A program made the translations under genes and the position numbers. From Wujia chipingensis (lineage in GTDB: Bacteria; Bacillota; Clostridia; Lachnospirales; Lachnospiraceae), in the NCBI RefSeq assembly GCF_014337155.1, contig NZ_CP060632.1, positions 1,247,001-1,311,000 of the forward strand: a DNA stretch of 64,000 nucleotides, read 5' to 3'. This document shows, one piece after another, positions 9,528-18,815 of the stretch. Numbering within the stretch: position 1 is the first letter of the stretch; the number at the start of each line of letters is the position of its first letter. The notes below the pieces were generated by a model. That model searched no databases, was not told the DNA's origin, and saw nothing but the letters and a program-made list of their open reading frames with translations.

Positions 9528-10184
9528 ATGTCCCTAAAAAACACACAGAAAATCAAATGCCCGGATTGTGGCACAGAAGGCGAATTTACAATATGGCAGA
9601 GCATCAATACGAAATTGAACCCACAGGCGAAGGAGGATCTTTTGTCTGGCGAGTTATTTGCGTATACCTGCCCGAAATGCAAGAAAGTCCATTATGTTAA
9701 TTACGGACTTTTGTATCATCAGATGGAGAAGCAGCTGATGATTTATTATGCAATCTCGAAGGAAGATGAGAAGGAGATTTTAGATACATTTGACAAGATG
9801 GAGAATGGTGACATGCTTCCGGGCATGGAGAGTACGGACTATACATGCAGAGTGGTTCATTCTCAGAATCAGCTCCGGGAGAAAGCATATATCTTCGATA
9901 TAGGACTCGATGACCGCGTCGTTGAGATCATGAAGGTTATGATGGTGGCGCATTTGTCGCAGACGAATCCGGATCTGGAGGTTGGAGATATATTCTTAGA
10001 GATCACCAAGGGAAAGCCGGAACGATTTGTGATCCGGTTGAAGAATGGCGTATTGGGCAACAGTCCATTTTCCCAGAAGGTGTATGATGCAGTCAAGGCC
10101 GAGTATATTGACTCCAAGGGCGATGGCAAGCGGGATTATATCGTTGATATGAATTGGGCAGTTGAATGCCTGAAGAATAAATAG
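9528..10184 (+). CDS. CpXC-domain zinc-ribbon protein
   Basis: A 218-residue protein. The N-terminal ~60 residues contain two Cys pairs, IKCPDCGTEG near residue 9-18 and YTCPKCKKVH near 45-54, which define the CpXC family (presumed structural zinc). The rest is mixed helical/sheet with no recognised catalytic motif. The ATG at 9528 has an AAAGGAG site. The following FMN split-barrel gene begins 28 nt downstream, so they may share a transcript. The function of CpXC proteins is unknown. Confidence 0.8.
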   Translation: MSLKNTQKIKCPDCGTEGEFTIWQSINTKLNPQAKEDLLSGELFAYTCPKCKKVHYVNYGLLYHQMEKQLMIYYAISKEDEKEILDTFDKMENGDMLPGMESTDYTCRVVHSQNQLREKAYIFDIGLDDRVVEIMKVMMVAHLSQTNPDLEVGDIFLEITKGKPERFVIRLKNGVLGNSPFSQKVYDAVKAEYIDSKGDGKRDYIVDMNWAVECLKNK

Positions 10185-10212
10185 ATTGACATAATTACAG
10201 GAGGACAACCAC

Positions 10213-10605
10213 ATGGAACAGGTAGCAAAATTTTTGAAGGAAGCAGATACATATTATCTGGCAACGGTCGAGGGTGACCAGCCGAGAGTACGACCATTTG
10301 GCACGGCTCATATTTTTGAAGGAAAGCTCTATATCCAGACAGGCAAGTCGAAGGCAGTTTCGAAGCAGATTCATGCGAATCCGAAGGTAGAGATCTGTGC
10401 ATTTAAGGGCGGAGAATGGCTGCGTGTCGCAGGTGAGCTTGTTGAGGATGACCGCAGAGAGGCGAGACAGTCGATGCTCGACGCATATCCGTCCCTGCAG
10501 AAGATGTACTCTGCAGATGATGGCAACACAGAAGTATTTTATTTCAAGAACGCGACAGCTACATTTTCTTCATTTACACAGGAACCGAAGGTTGTGAAGT
10601 TCTGA
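10213..10605 (+). CDS. Pyridoxamine 5'-phosphate oxidase-like split-barrel protein
   Basis: A 130-residue protein of the FMN-binding split-barrel type. Typical features are TYYLATVEGDQPRVRPFG in residues ~13-30 and GKLYIQTGKSKAVSKQI in ~40-56, with VEICAFKGGEWLRVAG forming the barrel strands. Small stand-alone members bind FMN or F420-type cofactors and are often annotated as pyridoxamine-phosphate-oxidase-related; the true substrate cannot be told. A GGAGGA site precedes ATG 10213. It closes the CpXC pair of genes. Confidence 0.85.
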   Translation: MEQVAKFLKEADTYYLATVEGDQPRVRPFGTAHIFEGKLYIQTGKSKAVSKQIHANPKVEICAFKGGEWLRVAGELVEDDRREARQSMLDAYPSLQKMYSADDGNTEVFYFKNATATFSSFTQEPKVVKF

Positions 10606-10614
10606 TAGAGTAGT

Positions 10615-10696
10615 AACTTAATGAGTGTGTACGTCGCAAAGGTTCACAGTAAATTGACCTTTCCAAATGGCTACGCACTGCGTAGCGAATTAAGTT
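10615..10696 (+). repeat. Nested inverted repeats, possible three-way-junction structure
   Basis: Outer arms AACTTAAT (10615-10622) and ATTAAGTT (10689-10696) are perfect 8-bp complements. Inside lie AAAGGT (10638-10643)/ACCTTT (10657-10662) and a perfect 7-bp hairpin GCTACGC-ACT-GCGTAGC (10670-10686). No T-run follows, so it does not look like a simple terminator. It could be an RNA structure or a miniature-element remnant. Confidence 0.45.
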
Positions 10697-10788
10697 GGAC
10701 ATATTATCGACTTTTAATGCGAGTGGAAAATGACAATGCGAGACAGTTTTATATGGATTAAGAATTCTTAAATCAAGGGGGAAAAGTG

Positions 10789-11751
10789 ATGAAGCGTATC
10801 ACAGCAAATCCATATTTAGATGGTATGATGGGCTTAGTCGTTGGTGATGCACTTGGTGTGCCGGTAGAGTTTGTGAGTGGAGAAGAACTATCAAAGAAAC
10901 CTGTTACGGGAATGACCGGACACGGCACATATAATGTACCGAAAGGCAGCTGGTCCGATGATAGCAGCATGGCGTTGGCAACATTGGATGTATTGCGAGA
11001 GGGTATTAATCTAGATAAAATTATGGCTAATTTTGTCTCATGGGAACAACAGGGAGAGTTCACGCCATTTGGTGAGACGTTTGATGAGGGGATTACCTGC
11101 CATATGGCAATCCAGAATTACAGGAAGTCAAATGATGTAACAAGCTGTGGTCTATCGGATGAATACAGCAACGGAAATGGCTCTTTGATGCGTATTCTTC
11201 CAGTGTGTATTTATCTGGCAAAGTTGCAGGAAGAAGAAAAGATGATGGATGAAGACGCGATATCTATGATTCATGCCGTGTCTGCACTTACACATGCGCA
11301 TGTTCGAAGCAAGATGGCGTGTGGAATTTATTATTTCTGTGTTCGATCATGTATGGATCGAATTGGTTCTATATCAGATTGGTTACAGGCAGGTGTAGAT
11401 GCGGCATTTTCCTATTATGATCAAATAGAGAAATGCAGAGCCGAGTTACAGCATTTCAGCCGTATTCGAAATTTGCAGATATTACAGAGGCTGCCGAAGA
11501 GTGAGATTAAGAGTGGCGGATATGTGATAGAATCTATCGAAGCTTCGTTCTGGTGCTTGCTTATGACAGCAAGTTATAAGGATTGTGTCTTAAAAGCGGT
11601 AAATCTTGGACATGATACGGATACGACGGCGGCAATTGCTGGTGGACTGGCAGGATTATATTATGGATATGATGCGATTCCGAAAGCGTGGAAGCGGGAT
11701 ATTATCCGACGTGATTGGATTGAGAAGATGTGTGAAGACTGCATAAGGTGA
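10789..11751 (+). CDS. ADP-ribosylglycohydrolase family protein
   Basis: A 320-residue protein with the hallmarks of the ADP-ribosylglycohydrolase (DraG/ARH) fold: GLVVGDALGVPVEF near residues 14-27, WSDDSSMALATL near 52-63 (the metal-binding T/S-D-D type motif), NGSLMRILP, and GHDTDTTAAIAGGLAG near 276-291. The acidic residues that bind the two divalent metals are present. Such enzymes remove ADP-ribose from proteins or small molecules; the substrate here is unknown. ATG 10789 is 7 nt after AGGGGG. Confidence 0.88.
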   Translation: MKRITANPYLDGMMGLVVGDALGVPVEFVSGEELSKKPVTGMTGHGTYNVPKGSWSDDSSMALATLDVLREGINLDKIMANFVSWEQQGEFTPFGETFDEGITCHMAIQNYRKSNDVTSCGLSDEYSNGNGSLMRILPVCIYLAKLQEEEKMMDEDAISMIHAVSALTHAHVRSKMACGIYYFCVRSCMDRIGSISDWLQAGVDAAFSYYDQIEKCRAELQHFSRIRNLQILQRLPKSEIKSGGYVIESIEASFWCLLMTASYKDCVLKAVNLGHDTDTTAAIAGGLAGLYYGYDAIPKAWKRDIIRRDWIEKMCEDCIR

Positions 11752-11796
11752 TGATATTGGATGGTTACGAATGACAAGGTTAAACGGGGGTAGTAC

Positions 11797-12210
11797 ATGG
11801 TTTTATACATGAATATGAAACAGCTTGGCAAGCGCAGGAATACGGTGGATCAGGTGCCATTTACCTATGCGGCGGCACCGGGCAGCCTGCGGGAGCTGAT
11901 TGCAGAGACGGTGAAACTTTGTGTGAGCAGATATATCGAGGCGATGAACCGGGGCGAAGCAGTGCTTTCCAATGCGCAGATCGACGATATGGCGCAGATT
12001 GGGAAGATTGCTTTCGGCATCGTGTATGGTGAGAAGGCGCCGGATGTTGGGAAGTCTATAGAGATGGCGATACTTGGGTTTCAGGATGGCTTGTTCCGGG
12101 TATTCTTAGGGGACACGGAACTTACGGAATTAGATGAGAAGCTGGAGTTACAAGAGGGCGATACGGTTACATTTATCCGTCTGACGATGTTGGCGGGCAG
12201 GATGTGGTAG
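11797..12210 (+). CDS. Conserved hypothetical protein upstream of DUF4132 gene
   Basis: A 137-residue soluble protein with no motif that I recognise. The C-terminal ~25 residues (ELQEGDTVTFIRLTMLAG) look like a small beta-barrel or ubiquitin-like strand pattern. It ends 62 nt before the DUF4132 gene on the same strand, so it is a likely partner. Its base composition is higher in GC than the BREX genes and matches the DUF4132 gene. The ATG at 11797 follows a GGGGG stretch. Confidence 0.7.
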   Translation: MVLYMNMKQLGKRRNTVDQVPFTYAAAPGSLRELIAETVKLCVSRYIEAMNRGEAVLSNAQIDDMAQIGKIAFGIVYGEKAPDVGKSIEMAILGFQDGLFRVFLGDTELTELDEKLELQEGDTVTFIRLTMLAGRMW

Positions 12211-12272
12211 GAAATTACAGGATTGGGTGAACAGAGTCTTACCACAAGCGTATATGTTGAAAGGGGTTACAT

Positions 12273-15200
12273 ATGGCAGAAGACAAGAAGACGAAGCAGG
12301 AGTTGGAAGTGCAGGCGAAGATCGCGAATGATTTTAAGCTTGCGCGCAATGAGGCAGACCTGGCTTTGAAAGCGTCTTACAGCGCGGAGATTCAGGCGTT
12401 GCTTGCAGAATGCAGCAAATATAACGGCGTGACGCAGCTGACGGAAGTCGGAAAGCGGCTGGATAAGCATTTGGCGAAATCGGGCAGCCTGCCATCGGAA
12501 TTCTTCCGGAAGGAATTAAAGCAGATGCCGGGATGGATACCGGAGCATCTGATTGATGATTTCTGCTGCACGATCGATAGCATTACGAAATGGCAGGCGA
12601 GCGAGTCTTATTACAGAAGAACGGTGCGAATCAAGCACTACCGGGCATTTATGGGGCGTTATTTCCACATCATGAACACGTATCATGACATGGGAATTTA
12701 CGGAACCGATCTCGTGTCAGTCTACACGGAGCAGCTGCCGCAGGATGTGCTGTGCTATTATCGGGATCAGAGTACAAATGGACGTCAGGCTGTATCGGAA
12801 TACTGGATTCAGGCGGAGTTAGACCGCGGAAATGAGAAGTTAGAAGCAATCATCATGGATATCTTATTTGGCGAGAGTGCGCAGACGAAGCTGTCCGTGG
12901 AGATCATCCGTGGCATCTGCATGAGCGGAAATACCCGGCTGCACGAGGCACTGGGCAAGCTGCTTTTGGCTGCGCGTCTGCAGGAAGGATTGCGTCAGGC
13001 AATCTGCGAGAATATGGATTACGGAACCGCGGAAGCTTTTCAGTCGTTATTCCGTGTCGTGAAGGACAATGATATGCTCCGGTATGCGTCCGTGCTTAGG
13101 GCGGTTGCCACATGGACCGGACTGATCGCAAATGAGGAGAGCAAGATCGACCGGATTCAGGAGAAGCAGCTATATATCATCGATACCTATTTGCAGGATG
13201 AGAATGCCAGAGCACAGGCACTTAGAAGCGAAGATGCGATGGAAATCTATCTGGCACTCTGGTGCTATGGATTTTACGATGTGGACGATGCATGTGAGCG
13301 CATGGGAGAGATTGCGTTATCCGGGACGCGACACCAGCGCATGGTGTTCGGCATGTATATGGAGGCGATGCACTTAGGCAGGGTGTATGTACATGGCATT
13401 GCAAAGGAATTCGTGAAGCAGTTTTCGGATGAGCTTGACACGATGGCGGTGATCATGCCATGTCTCATGCCGGATCTCCAGTCGTATATACTTAATCTTG
13501 TCTATGAGAAGGGCAGACGATATAACGGAACACTGCAGAAGATGAATTATGCGGATGTTGGGAAATATTTTGATAGCCGGGAAGAGTGTCTGAAGGCCTA
13601 TGATCGCTTAATGGGGATTCTGCGTCAGATATCTGGTAAGCGGTTGGAAATCAACCCGTGTGTATTCCCTTGGAATGTGGCATATTTGGACAGATCCGAC
13701 CTGATTTTCCGGCTTGCTGTGTGTGCCAGCGCACTTCGGGATGAGGATAAGATTACAGAGATTGCGGAGATGCTGGGCGATATCGATGTATCGCGGTACG
13801 GCAGGGATACGCTGATGCTATTTTTGATCCGGGAGCCTGCAAATGCCCGCCAGCGTGAGATTCTCGTGGATGCGGTAGCAGACAAGGAGACATATACGAG
13901 ACAGGAAGCAGCGAAGCTTGTGAAGAAGATGAAGCTGGCACCGGAGAACTATATGCAGCTTGAGAACATGCTCAAGTATAAGAAATCCGACATCCGAGAG
14001 ACGGTGCTTTCCATCCTCTATCAGATGGATGAGGAGAAGCTGGATGGTCTGATCGGCAGACTGCTCACAGATGCGAAGGAAGAGAAGCGCACGGCAGGTT
14101 TGGATCTGCTGCTCCAGTTGAAGAAGGACGAGAAGCGGCAGCAGACATTTGCAAAATGTGTGGCACAGATCGACTATATGGCGCAGTCAGTAGCAAATAT
14201 ATCGACGAAGGAGCAGATCCTGATCCGGGAGATCCGGAATACGCATGCAGAACAGGCAGATGCAGAAGAAGGATACGGACTCTATGATGTAAATGCGGCG
14301 TATGATCCGGTCTTTGATTCTGCGTATCTGGAAGTATGTAAGGATGTATACCGGCGTTATTTCCCGGAGAGCGGGATTGCGACAGGAAATGCCGGGAAGA
14401 GTGCCGGTGTATTGGCGAAGCTCAGGGCGAAATTTACTTCCGGGAAGAACTCGGAACCGGATACGGTCGGCATCCATCATGTGCTTCGAGAATTGGACGC
14501 ACTGTTTGATGCACATAAGAACGATGAATATGAGAGTGAAAACGGCGAAGTACGTATGCTTGGAGAACGGTTCGGATATTGGAGTGGGGACATACCATTT
14601 CCGGAGCTCTGGGAAGATTTCTACAGGAAAGAGATACAGACGCCGGAAGCGTGCCTGCAGATCTATATTTATGTGAATGGCTATAATTCCGATAAAGCGT
14701 ATTTTAAACAGTATTGCAAGAGCTTTGTGGAAGATCTGTATGGAAGCAGGTATTACGAGGAGCTGCCGACCTACGGTTACATGTCGCAGATGCAGACGAT
14801 CCTGCGCGAACTTTATAACAAATATGTGCCGGAAAGTGACAGAAGGAAGCTGGCGGCTGTGGCTGCGGATTATCTGCTCTCGCGCAAGGATGCGCTTGTG
14901 CAGGAGAAGAAGACAGTAAATCCGGCTTCTAAGAAGGAAATCATTTGTTATAGAAGCGTGCTTACACAGGAGCAGATCATGGTTATCACAGCGTATATTG
15001 CGCCGGGCTATGCGGAATATGGAAGTGCAAATGATGTGGAGGCAGACTCGGCACAGGCGGCAGAAAATGATACGGAGTTTCTGCGTCTCTTCCCATACAA
15101 TTATGCACTTGCGAAATGCCTTAATTTCAAGATCCCGGATGAGGTTGCGAATGATGGAAATGGCTATTATTGGGTAAATGTCGGTAAGATCATGCGCGTG

Positions 15201-17639
15201 CCGGAGCTTTCGACGTACATTGCAGCATATACGAGGGGACTGATCAGCCAGGACTACCTGTATAAGATGGCGTTTGAGGGCAATCGGATGGATGTAAGCC
15301 TGAAGTGTCTGTCTGACATTGTGCGGTATATGACCGAGCGGGACAGACAGGTGCAGACAAGAGGCTGCGAGTGGAGCTGGACAGTGGGCAATCGGCTGGA
15401 GCATGTGCGGAAAATGCTGCTGCACAATCCAGCGAAGGAGCTGTCCGAGACGGATCAGGCGAGCGTGGATACTGCGAAAGAACTGTATCAGGCTATGGCA
15501 GGGCTTGTCATGGAGGCAGAGCTTACACGTGGCGATACCGAGACTGCATTTTCCCAGTATGTGTATGGGCTGACGAGAATCTACGGTGCGGCGTATTTTG
15601 TGCGGATTCTGTCGGCACTCGGCAAGGAGACGCTGGAACGGTCGACGTATTTTAACAGCAGTTACAGCTCCAGTGTCAGACGAAGTGTGAGCAAGAAGAA
15701 CAGCCTGTCGCATCTGTTGCAGGCGTGTCTGCCGGATGTCAATGACAGTGCGCAGACGCTTGGCGCACATCTGAAAGGGACGGATATCAGCGAGGCACGT
15801 TTAGTTGAGGCGGCAATGTATTCGCCGGAGTGGATTGATATTGTGGGTGATTATCTTGGCTGGGATGGATTTACAGCCGGATGTTATTATTTCATGGCAC
15901 ATATGAATGAGTCGTTTGACAACAAGCGGACGGCGATGATCGCGCGCTATACGCCGCTTTCGGTCGAGGAATTAAACGATGGTGCATTTGACCGGGCGTG
16001 GTTTACGGAAGTGTACGAGAAACTTGGAGAGAAGCATTTTACGCTCATATATAAGGCGGCGAAGTATATCTCCGATGGTGCCAAACATGCAAGAGCGAGA
16101 AAATACGCGGATGCGGCACTCGGCAAATATAATGAGACAGAGCTGATGAGTGAGATCGAGGCAAAGCGGAATAAAGACCTGTTGATGGCAGTCGGAATCC
16201 TGCCGATTGCCGATGAGACGCAGATCAAAGAACGGTATATGTTCCTGCAGAAGTTCAAGAAGGAGAGCAAACAGTTTGGTGCCCAGCGGAGAGCCAGCGA
16301 GGCGGCTGCCGTGCAGATTGCATTGCAGAATATGGCAATCAATGCAGGCTATCAGGATGTGACGAGACTGATCCTACGGATGGAGAGTCTGGTGGCACAG
16401 GGTATGGCAGACTATTTCAAACCGCACGAAGTCGGAGAAGTATCCGTATGGCTTGAGATGGAAGATGGCGGCAAATGTGCCCTGCTTGTGGAGAAAAATG
16501 GCAAGCAGCTGAAGTCTGTTCCGGCGAAGCTTAAGAAGGATGAATATATTGTGGCGATTACCGAGGCGAAGAAGCAGATGGCAGAGCAGGCACGCCGCAC
16601 GAGGGCGATGTTGGAAGATGCGATGGAGAGTCAGGAGACATACACGTATGCGGAGATTCAGGGCATGCTTGAAAATCCTGTGATTCACGATCTGGTGGCG
16701 GCACTTGTGTTCCGTGTGATGGATGGTGGCGGTGTGTCAGATCATACGCAGGAGGAACAGGCTGTATTTGGATTTGTCACAGCGAAAGGCATGGATATTA
16801 TAGGTTTGCATCATATCGAGCCATCCGACGATACATTACTGACGGTGGCGCATCCATTTCAGATGTATAAGCAGGGCATGTGGCATACGATTCAGAAATA
16901 TGTGTTTGACAACCAGATCATCCAGCCGTTTAAGCAGGTGTTCCGCGAGCTGTATGTGAAGACGGAAGAAGAGCTTAACATGGAGCGCTCCTTGCGTTAT
17001 GCGGGCAATCAGATCCAGCCGAAGAAGACGGTTGCGTGCCTGAGAACAAGACACTGGGTTGCCGATATCGAGGAAGGCTTGCAGAAGGTATATTACAAGG
17101 AAAATATCGTAGCGAGAATCTATGCACTAGCGGATTGGTTTTCGCCGGCAGATATCGAATCCCCAACACTGGAATGGGTTGTGTTCACTGATCGAAAGAC
17201 AGGAAAGGATCTAAAGATTCGTGAGATTCCGGATATCATATTCTCGGAAGTTATGCGCGACGTGGATCTGGCAGTGAGCGTGGCACATGCAGGAGGCGTA
17301 GATCCGGAGACATCGCATTCGACCGTGGAGATGCGGAAGGCAATCGCGGAATTCACGATGCCGCTCTTCAAGCTTACAAATGTTACATTTACAAAGAATC
17401 ATGCGGTGATTCACGGCGCACGTGCGAACTATACCGTGCATCTTGGCAGTGGCGTAGTCCATCAGGAGGCGGGACCTATGATCAATGTACTTCCGGTGCA
17501 TTCGCAGCGGCGCGGACGGATATTCCTGCCATTTGTGGACGATGATCCGAAGACATCGGAAGTGCTGACAAAGATATTATTCTTTGCCGAAGATAAGAAG
17601 ATCAAGGATCCATTTATACTCGAACAGATCCGGCAATAA
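12273..17639 (+). CDS. Giant DUF4132 domain protein
   Basis: A 1788-residue soluble protein without signal peptide or membrane segment. The N-terminal two thirds are alpha-helical, rich in charged helices, and look like HEAT/armadillo-like solenoid segments (for example around residues 520-640). The C-terminal ~170 residues match the DUF4132 domain as I remember it, with LEWVVFTDRKTGKDL, REIPDIIFSEVMRDVDLAVS and SQRRGRIFLPFVDDDPKTSEVLTK. Related E. coli proteins include the MolR/YehI group, whose role is not established. The ATG at 12273 follows AAAGGGG. A 527-codon antisense frame inside it (14187-15770) is a composition shadow. Confidence 0.85.
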   Translation: MAEDKKTKQELEVQAKIANDFKLARNEADLALKASYSAEIQALLAECSKYNGVTQLTEVGKRLDKHLAKSGSLPSEFFRKELKQMPGWIPEHLIDDFCCTIDSITKWQASESYYRRTVRIKHYRAFMGRYFHIMNTYHDMGIYGTDLVSVYTEQLPQDVLCYYRDQSTNGRQAVSEYWIQAELDRGNEKLEAIIMDILFGESAQTKLSVEIIRGICMSGNTRLHEALGKLLLAARLQEGLRQAICENMDYGTAEAFQSLFRVVKDNDMLRYASVLRAVATWTGLIANEESKIDRIQEKQLYIIDTYLQDENARAQALRSEDAMEIYLALWCYGFYDVDDACERMGEIALSGTRHQRMVFGMYMEAMHLGRVYVHGIAKEFVKQFSDELDTMAVIMPCLMPDLQSYILNLVYEKGRRYNGTLQKMNYADVGKYFDSREECLKAYDRLMGILRQISGKRLEINPCVFPWNVAYLDRSDLIFRLAVCASALRDEDKITEIAEMLGDIDVSRYGRDTLMLFLIREPANARQREILVDAVADKETYTRQEAAKLVKKMKLAPENYMQLENMLKYKKSDIRETVLSILYQMDEEKLDGLIGRLLTDAKEEKRTAGLDLLLQLKKDEKRQQTFAKCVAQIDYMAQSVANISTKEQILIREIRNTHAEQADAEEGYGLYDVNAAYDPVFDSAYLEVCKDVYRRYFPESGIATGNAGKSAGVLAKLRAKFTSGKNSEPDTVGIHHVLRELDALFDAHKNDEYESENGEVRMLGERFGYWSGDIPFPELWEDFYRKEIQTPEACLQIYIYVNGYNSDKAYFKQYCKSFVEDLYGSRYYEELPTYGYMSQMQTILRELYNKYVPESDRRKLAAVAADYLLSRKDALVQEKKTVNPASKKEIICYRSVLTQEQIMVITAYIAPGYAEYGSANDVEADSAQAAENDTEFLRLFPYNYALAKCLNFKIPDEVANDGNGYYWVNVGKIMRVPELSTYIAAYTRGLISQDYLYKMAFEGNRMDVSLKCLSDIVRYMTERDRQVQTRGCEWSWTVGNRLEHVRKMLLHNPAKELSETDQASVDTAKELYQAMAGLVMEAELTRGDTETAFSQYVYGLTRIYGAAYFVRILSALGKETLERSTYFNSSYSSSVRRSVSKKNSLSHLLQACLPDVNDSAQTLGAHLKGTDISEARLVEAAMYSPEWIDIVGDYLGWDGFTAGCYYFMAHMNESFDNKRTAMIARYTPLSVEELNDGAFDRAWFTEVYEKLGEKHFTLIYKAAKYISDGAKHARARKYADAALGKYNETELMSEIEAKRNKDLLMAVGILPIADETQIKERYMFLQKFKKESKQFGAQRRASEAAAVQIALQNMAINAGYQDVTRLILRMESLVAQGMADYFKPHEVGEVSVWLEMEDGGKCALLVEKNGKQLKSVPAKLKKDEYIVAITEAKKQMAEQARRTRAMLEDAMESQETYTYAEIQGMLENPVIHDLVAALVFRVMDGGGVSDHTQEEQAVFGFVTAKGMDIIGLHHIEPSDDTLLTVAHPFQMYKQGMWHTIQKYVFDNQIIQPFKQVFRELYVKTEEELNMERSLRYAGNQIQPKKTVACLRTRHWVADIEEGLQKVYYKENIVARIYALADWFSPADIESPTLEWVVFTDRKTGKDLKIREIPDIIFSEVMRDVDLAVSVAHAGGVDPETSHSTVEMRKAIAEFTMPLFKLTNVTFTKNHAVIHGARANYTVHLGSGVVHQEAGPMINVLPVHSQRRGRIFLPFVDDDPKTSEVLTKILFFAEDKKIKDPFILEQIRQ

Positions 17640-17686
17640 TGGTAAAAAATATTGGGTGCACACTTCACAAAAGGTTCACAATAAAA

Positions 17687-17713
17687 TTAGCACTCACATC
17701 TTGACAGTGCTAA
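17687..17713 (+). promoter_or_regulatory. CIRCE operator (HrcA binding site)
   Basis: TTAGCACTC, a 9-base spacer, then CAGTGCTAA. This is the CIRCE inverted repeat (TTAGCACTC-N9-GAGTGCTAA) with one mismatch in the right arm. HrcA repressor binds CIRCE and controls heat-shock genes in Firmicutes. It overlaps the hsp20 promoter. Confidence 0.93.
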
Positions 17714-17729
17714 TAACCGGGTGTATAGT
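17701..17729 (+). promoter_or_regulatory. Sigma-A promoter of hsp20
   Basis: TTGACA at 17701-17706, a 17-nt spacer, and TATAGT at 17724-17729. The -35 lies inside the CIRCE operator, so HrcA binding would block RNA polymerase. A leader of about 155 nt follows before the hsp20 start. Confidence 0.85.
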
Positions 17730-17891
17730 ATAGTCACAATCAAGAAAGGGAAAAGAAAAGGAAAGATGAATAGAAGAAATCCCTTAGAGATTGCAAAGTT
17801 GTGATATTCAAACGACACCTCAGATTTCTCTGATAGTGCTTAAAGAATACCGTAGGCATTGGTTGTTTAAGTATGAAAGGAGATATGACTT

Positions 17892-18350
17892 ATGTTTACA
17901 CCTAGTATTTTTGGAGAAAATTTGTTTGACGATTGGATGGACGATTTTGAGAAGGAGTTTGACAAGGAACTCCGGCCAGCGAAGAATCCGCTGTATGGTA
18001 AGCATGCGAAGAACATGATGAAGACAGATGTCCGTGAGACAGATGATTCCTATGAAGTTGATATTGACTTACCTGGATTCAAGAAGGACGAAGTCAATGC
18101 ACAGCTGCATGATGGATACATTACGATATCCGCTGCGAAGGGTCTGGATAAGGATGAGAAGGATAAGAAGACCGGTAAGTATATCCGCCGTGAACGTTAT
18201 GCAGGCAGCATGATGCGAAGCTTCTATGTTGGCGATGAGATTAAGCAGGAAGATATCCATGCAAAGTTTGAGAATGGTATCCTGCAGTTGTCAATTCCGA
18301 AGAAGGAAGCAAAAGCCATTGCGCAGAATAACTACATTGCCATTGAATAA
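17892..18350 (+). CDS. hsp20: Small heat-shock protein Hsp20
   Basis: A 152-residue alpha-crystallin-domain chaperone. The domain spans about residues 40-140: VRETDDSYEVDIDLPGFKK opens it, the GILQLSIPKK strand (G-x-L-x-(I/V)-P) closes it near 130-139, and the short tail ends IAIE. It holds unfolding proteins in an ATP-independent way during heat stress. The start at ATG 17892 is 9 nt after AAAGGAG. A CIRCE site and promoter lie upstream. The small basic ORF that follows 94 nt later may share the transcript, because the first clear terminator lies beyond it. Confidence 0.95.
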   Translation: MFTPSIFGENLFDDWMDDFEKEFDKELRPAKNPLYGKHAKNMMKTDVRETDDSYEVDIDLPGFKKDEVNAQLHDGYITISAAKGLDKDEKDKKTGKYIRRERYAGSMMRSFYVGDEIKQEDIHAKFENGILQLSIPKKEAKAIAQNNYIAIE

Positions 18351-18444
18351 TCTATGAGAATGTAGCTGCGGTGCATATAAATCTACACCATATACACAAT
18401 CGACTTTGAAACTTAACGTAAAGTAAGGGAAGGAAGTGTGAGAT

Positions 18445-18564
18445 ATGGACAAGAATCCAAAACATCCATTGAAGAAAAAGAAAGTTATGCCGAAGGTTTG
18501 TGCAACAGCAAATCATAACGCAGATCAGCCGGAGATGGCCGCTTCTTCAAAGAAGAAACATTAG
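18445..18564 (+). CDS. Small lysine-rich protein downstream of hsp20
   Basis: ATG 18445 begins a 39-residue ORF that ends at TAG 18562-18564. It is very basic at both ends (HPLKKKKVMPK near residues 7-17; SSKKKH at the C terminus) with one Cys. An AGGGAAGGAAG stretch lies 10-20 nt upstream. A terminator follows directly. Because it sits between hsp20 and that terminator, it is likely expressed with the heat-shock unit (inference). No known family is recognised. Confidence 0.55.
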   Translation: MDKNPKHPLKKKKVMPKVCATANHNADQPEMAASSKKKH

Positions 18565-18572
18565 TAAGATAT

Positions 18573-18616
18573 AAGAAATGCCCTGTATGTTGAAGAACAT
18601 GCGGGGCATTTCTTTT
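18573..18616 (+). terminator. Terminator after the hsp20 unit
   Basis: Stem AAGAAATGCCC (18573-18583) pairs with GGGCATTTCTT (18604-18614), with an inner ATGTT/AACAT extension, followed by a short T stretch. It closes the hsp20/small-ORF unit. Confidence 0.85.
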
Positions 18617-18719
18617 GCTGGTTTCTTACAAAATTTTTGAAAGATATATGTATTTCTACACACGTAAAAATTACCATAATAATATCAAAATAACAATACA
18701 AATGCATGCAAGAATCTGA

Positions 18720-18725
18720 TATAAT
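18720..18725 (+). promoter_or_regulatory. Candidate -10 element upstream of GH94 gene
   Basis: TATAAT at 18720-18725, preceded by TGA (extended -10-like CTGATATAAT). The -35 region (TACAAA at 18697-18702, 17-nt spacer) is weak, which fits an activator-dependent promoter. This is low-confidence inference. Confidence 0.45.
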
Positions 18726-18815
18726 ATATTTATAGGTTAAATGATACGGTATCAAAGTGAAAGTATATGGGCATTGACTATATCATGGAAAACAAAAAAG
18801 AAAAGGAGATTTGGT

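Noticed and set aside
14187..15770. 527-codon minus-strand open frame inside the DUF4132 gene
   Set aside because: It is fully antisense to a long gene with strong coding signal, shows unnatural composition (Arg/Ile/His/Cys-rich) and has no ribosome-binding site or motif.
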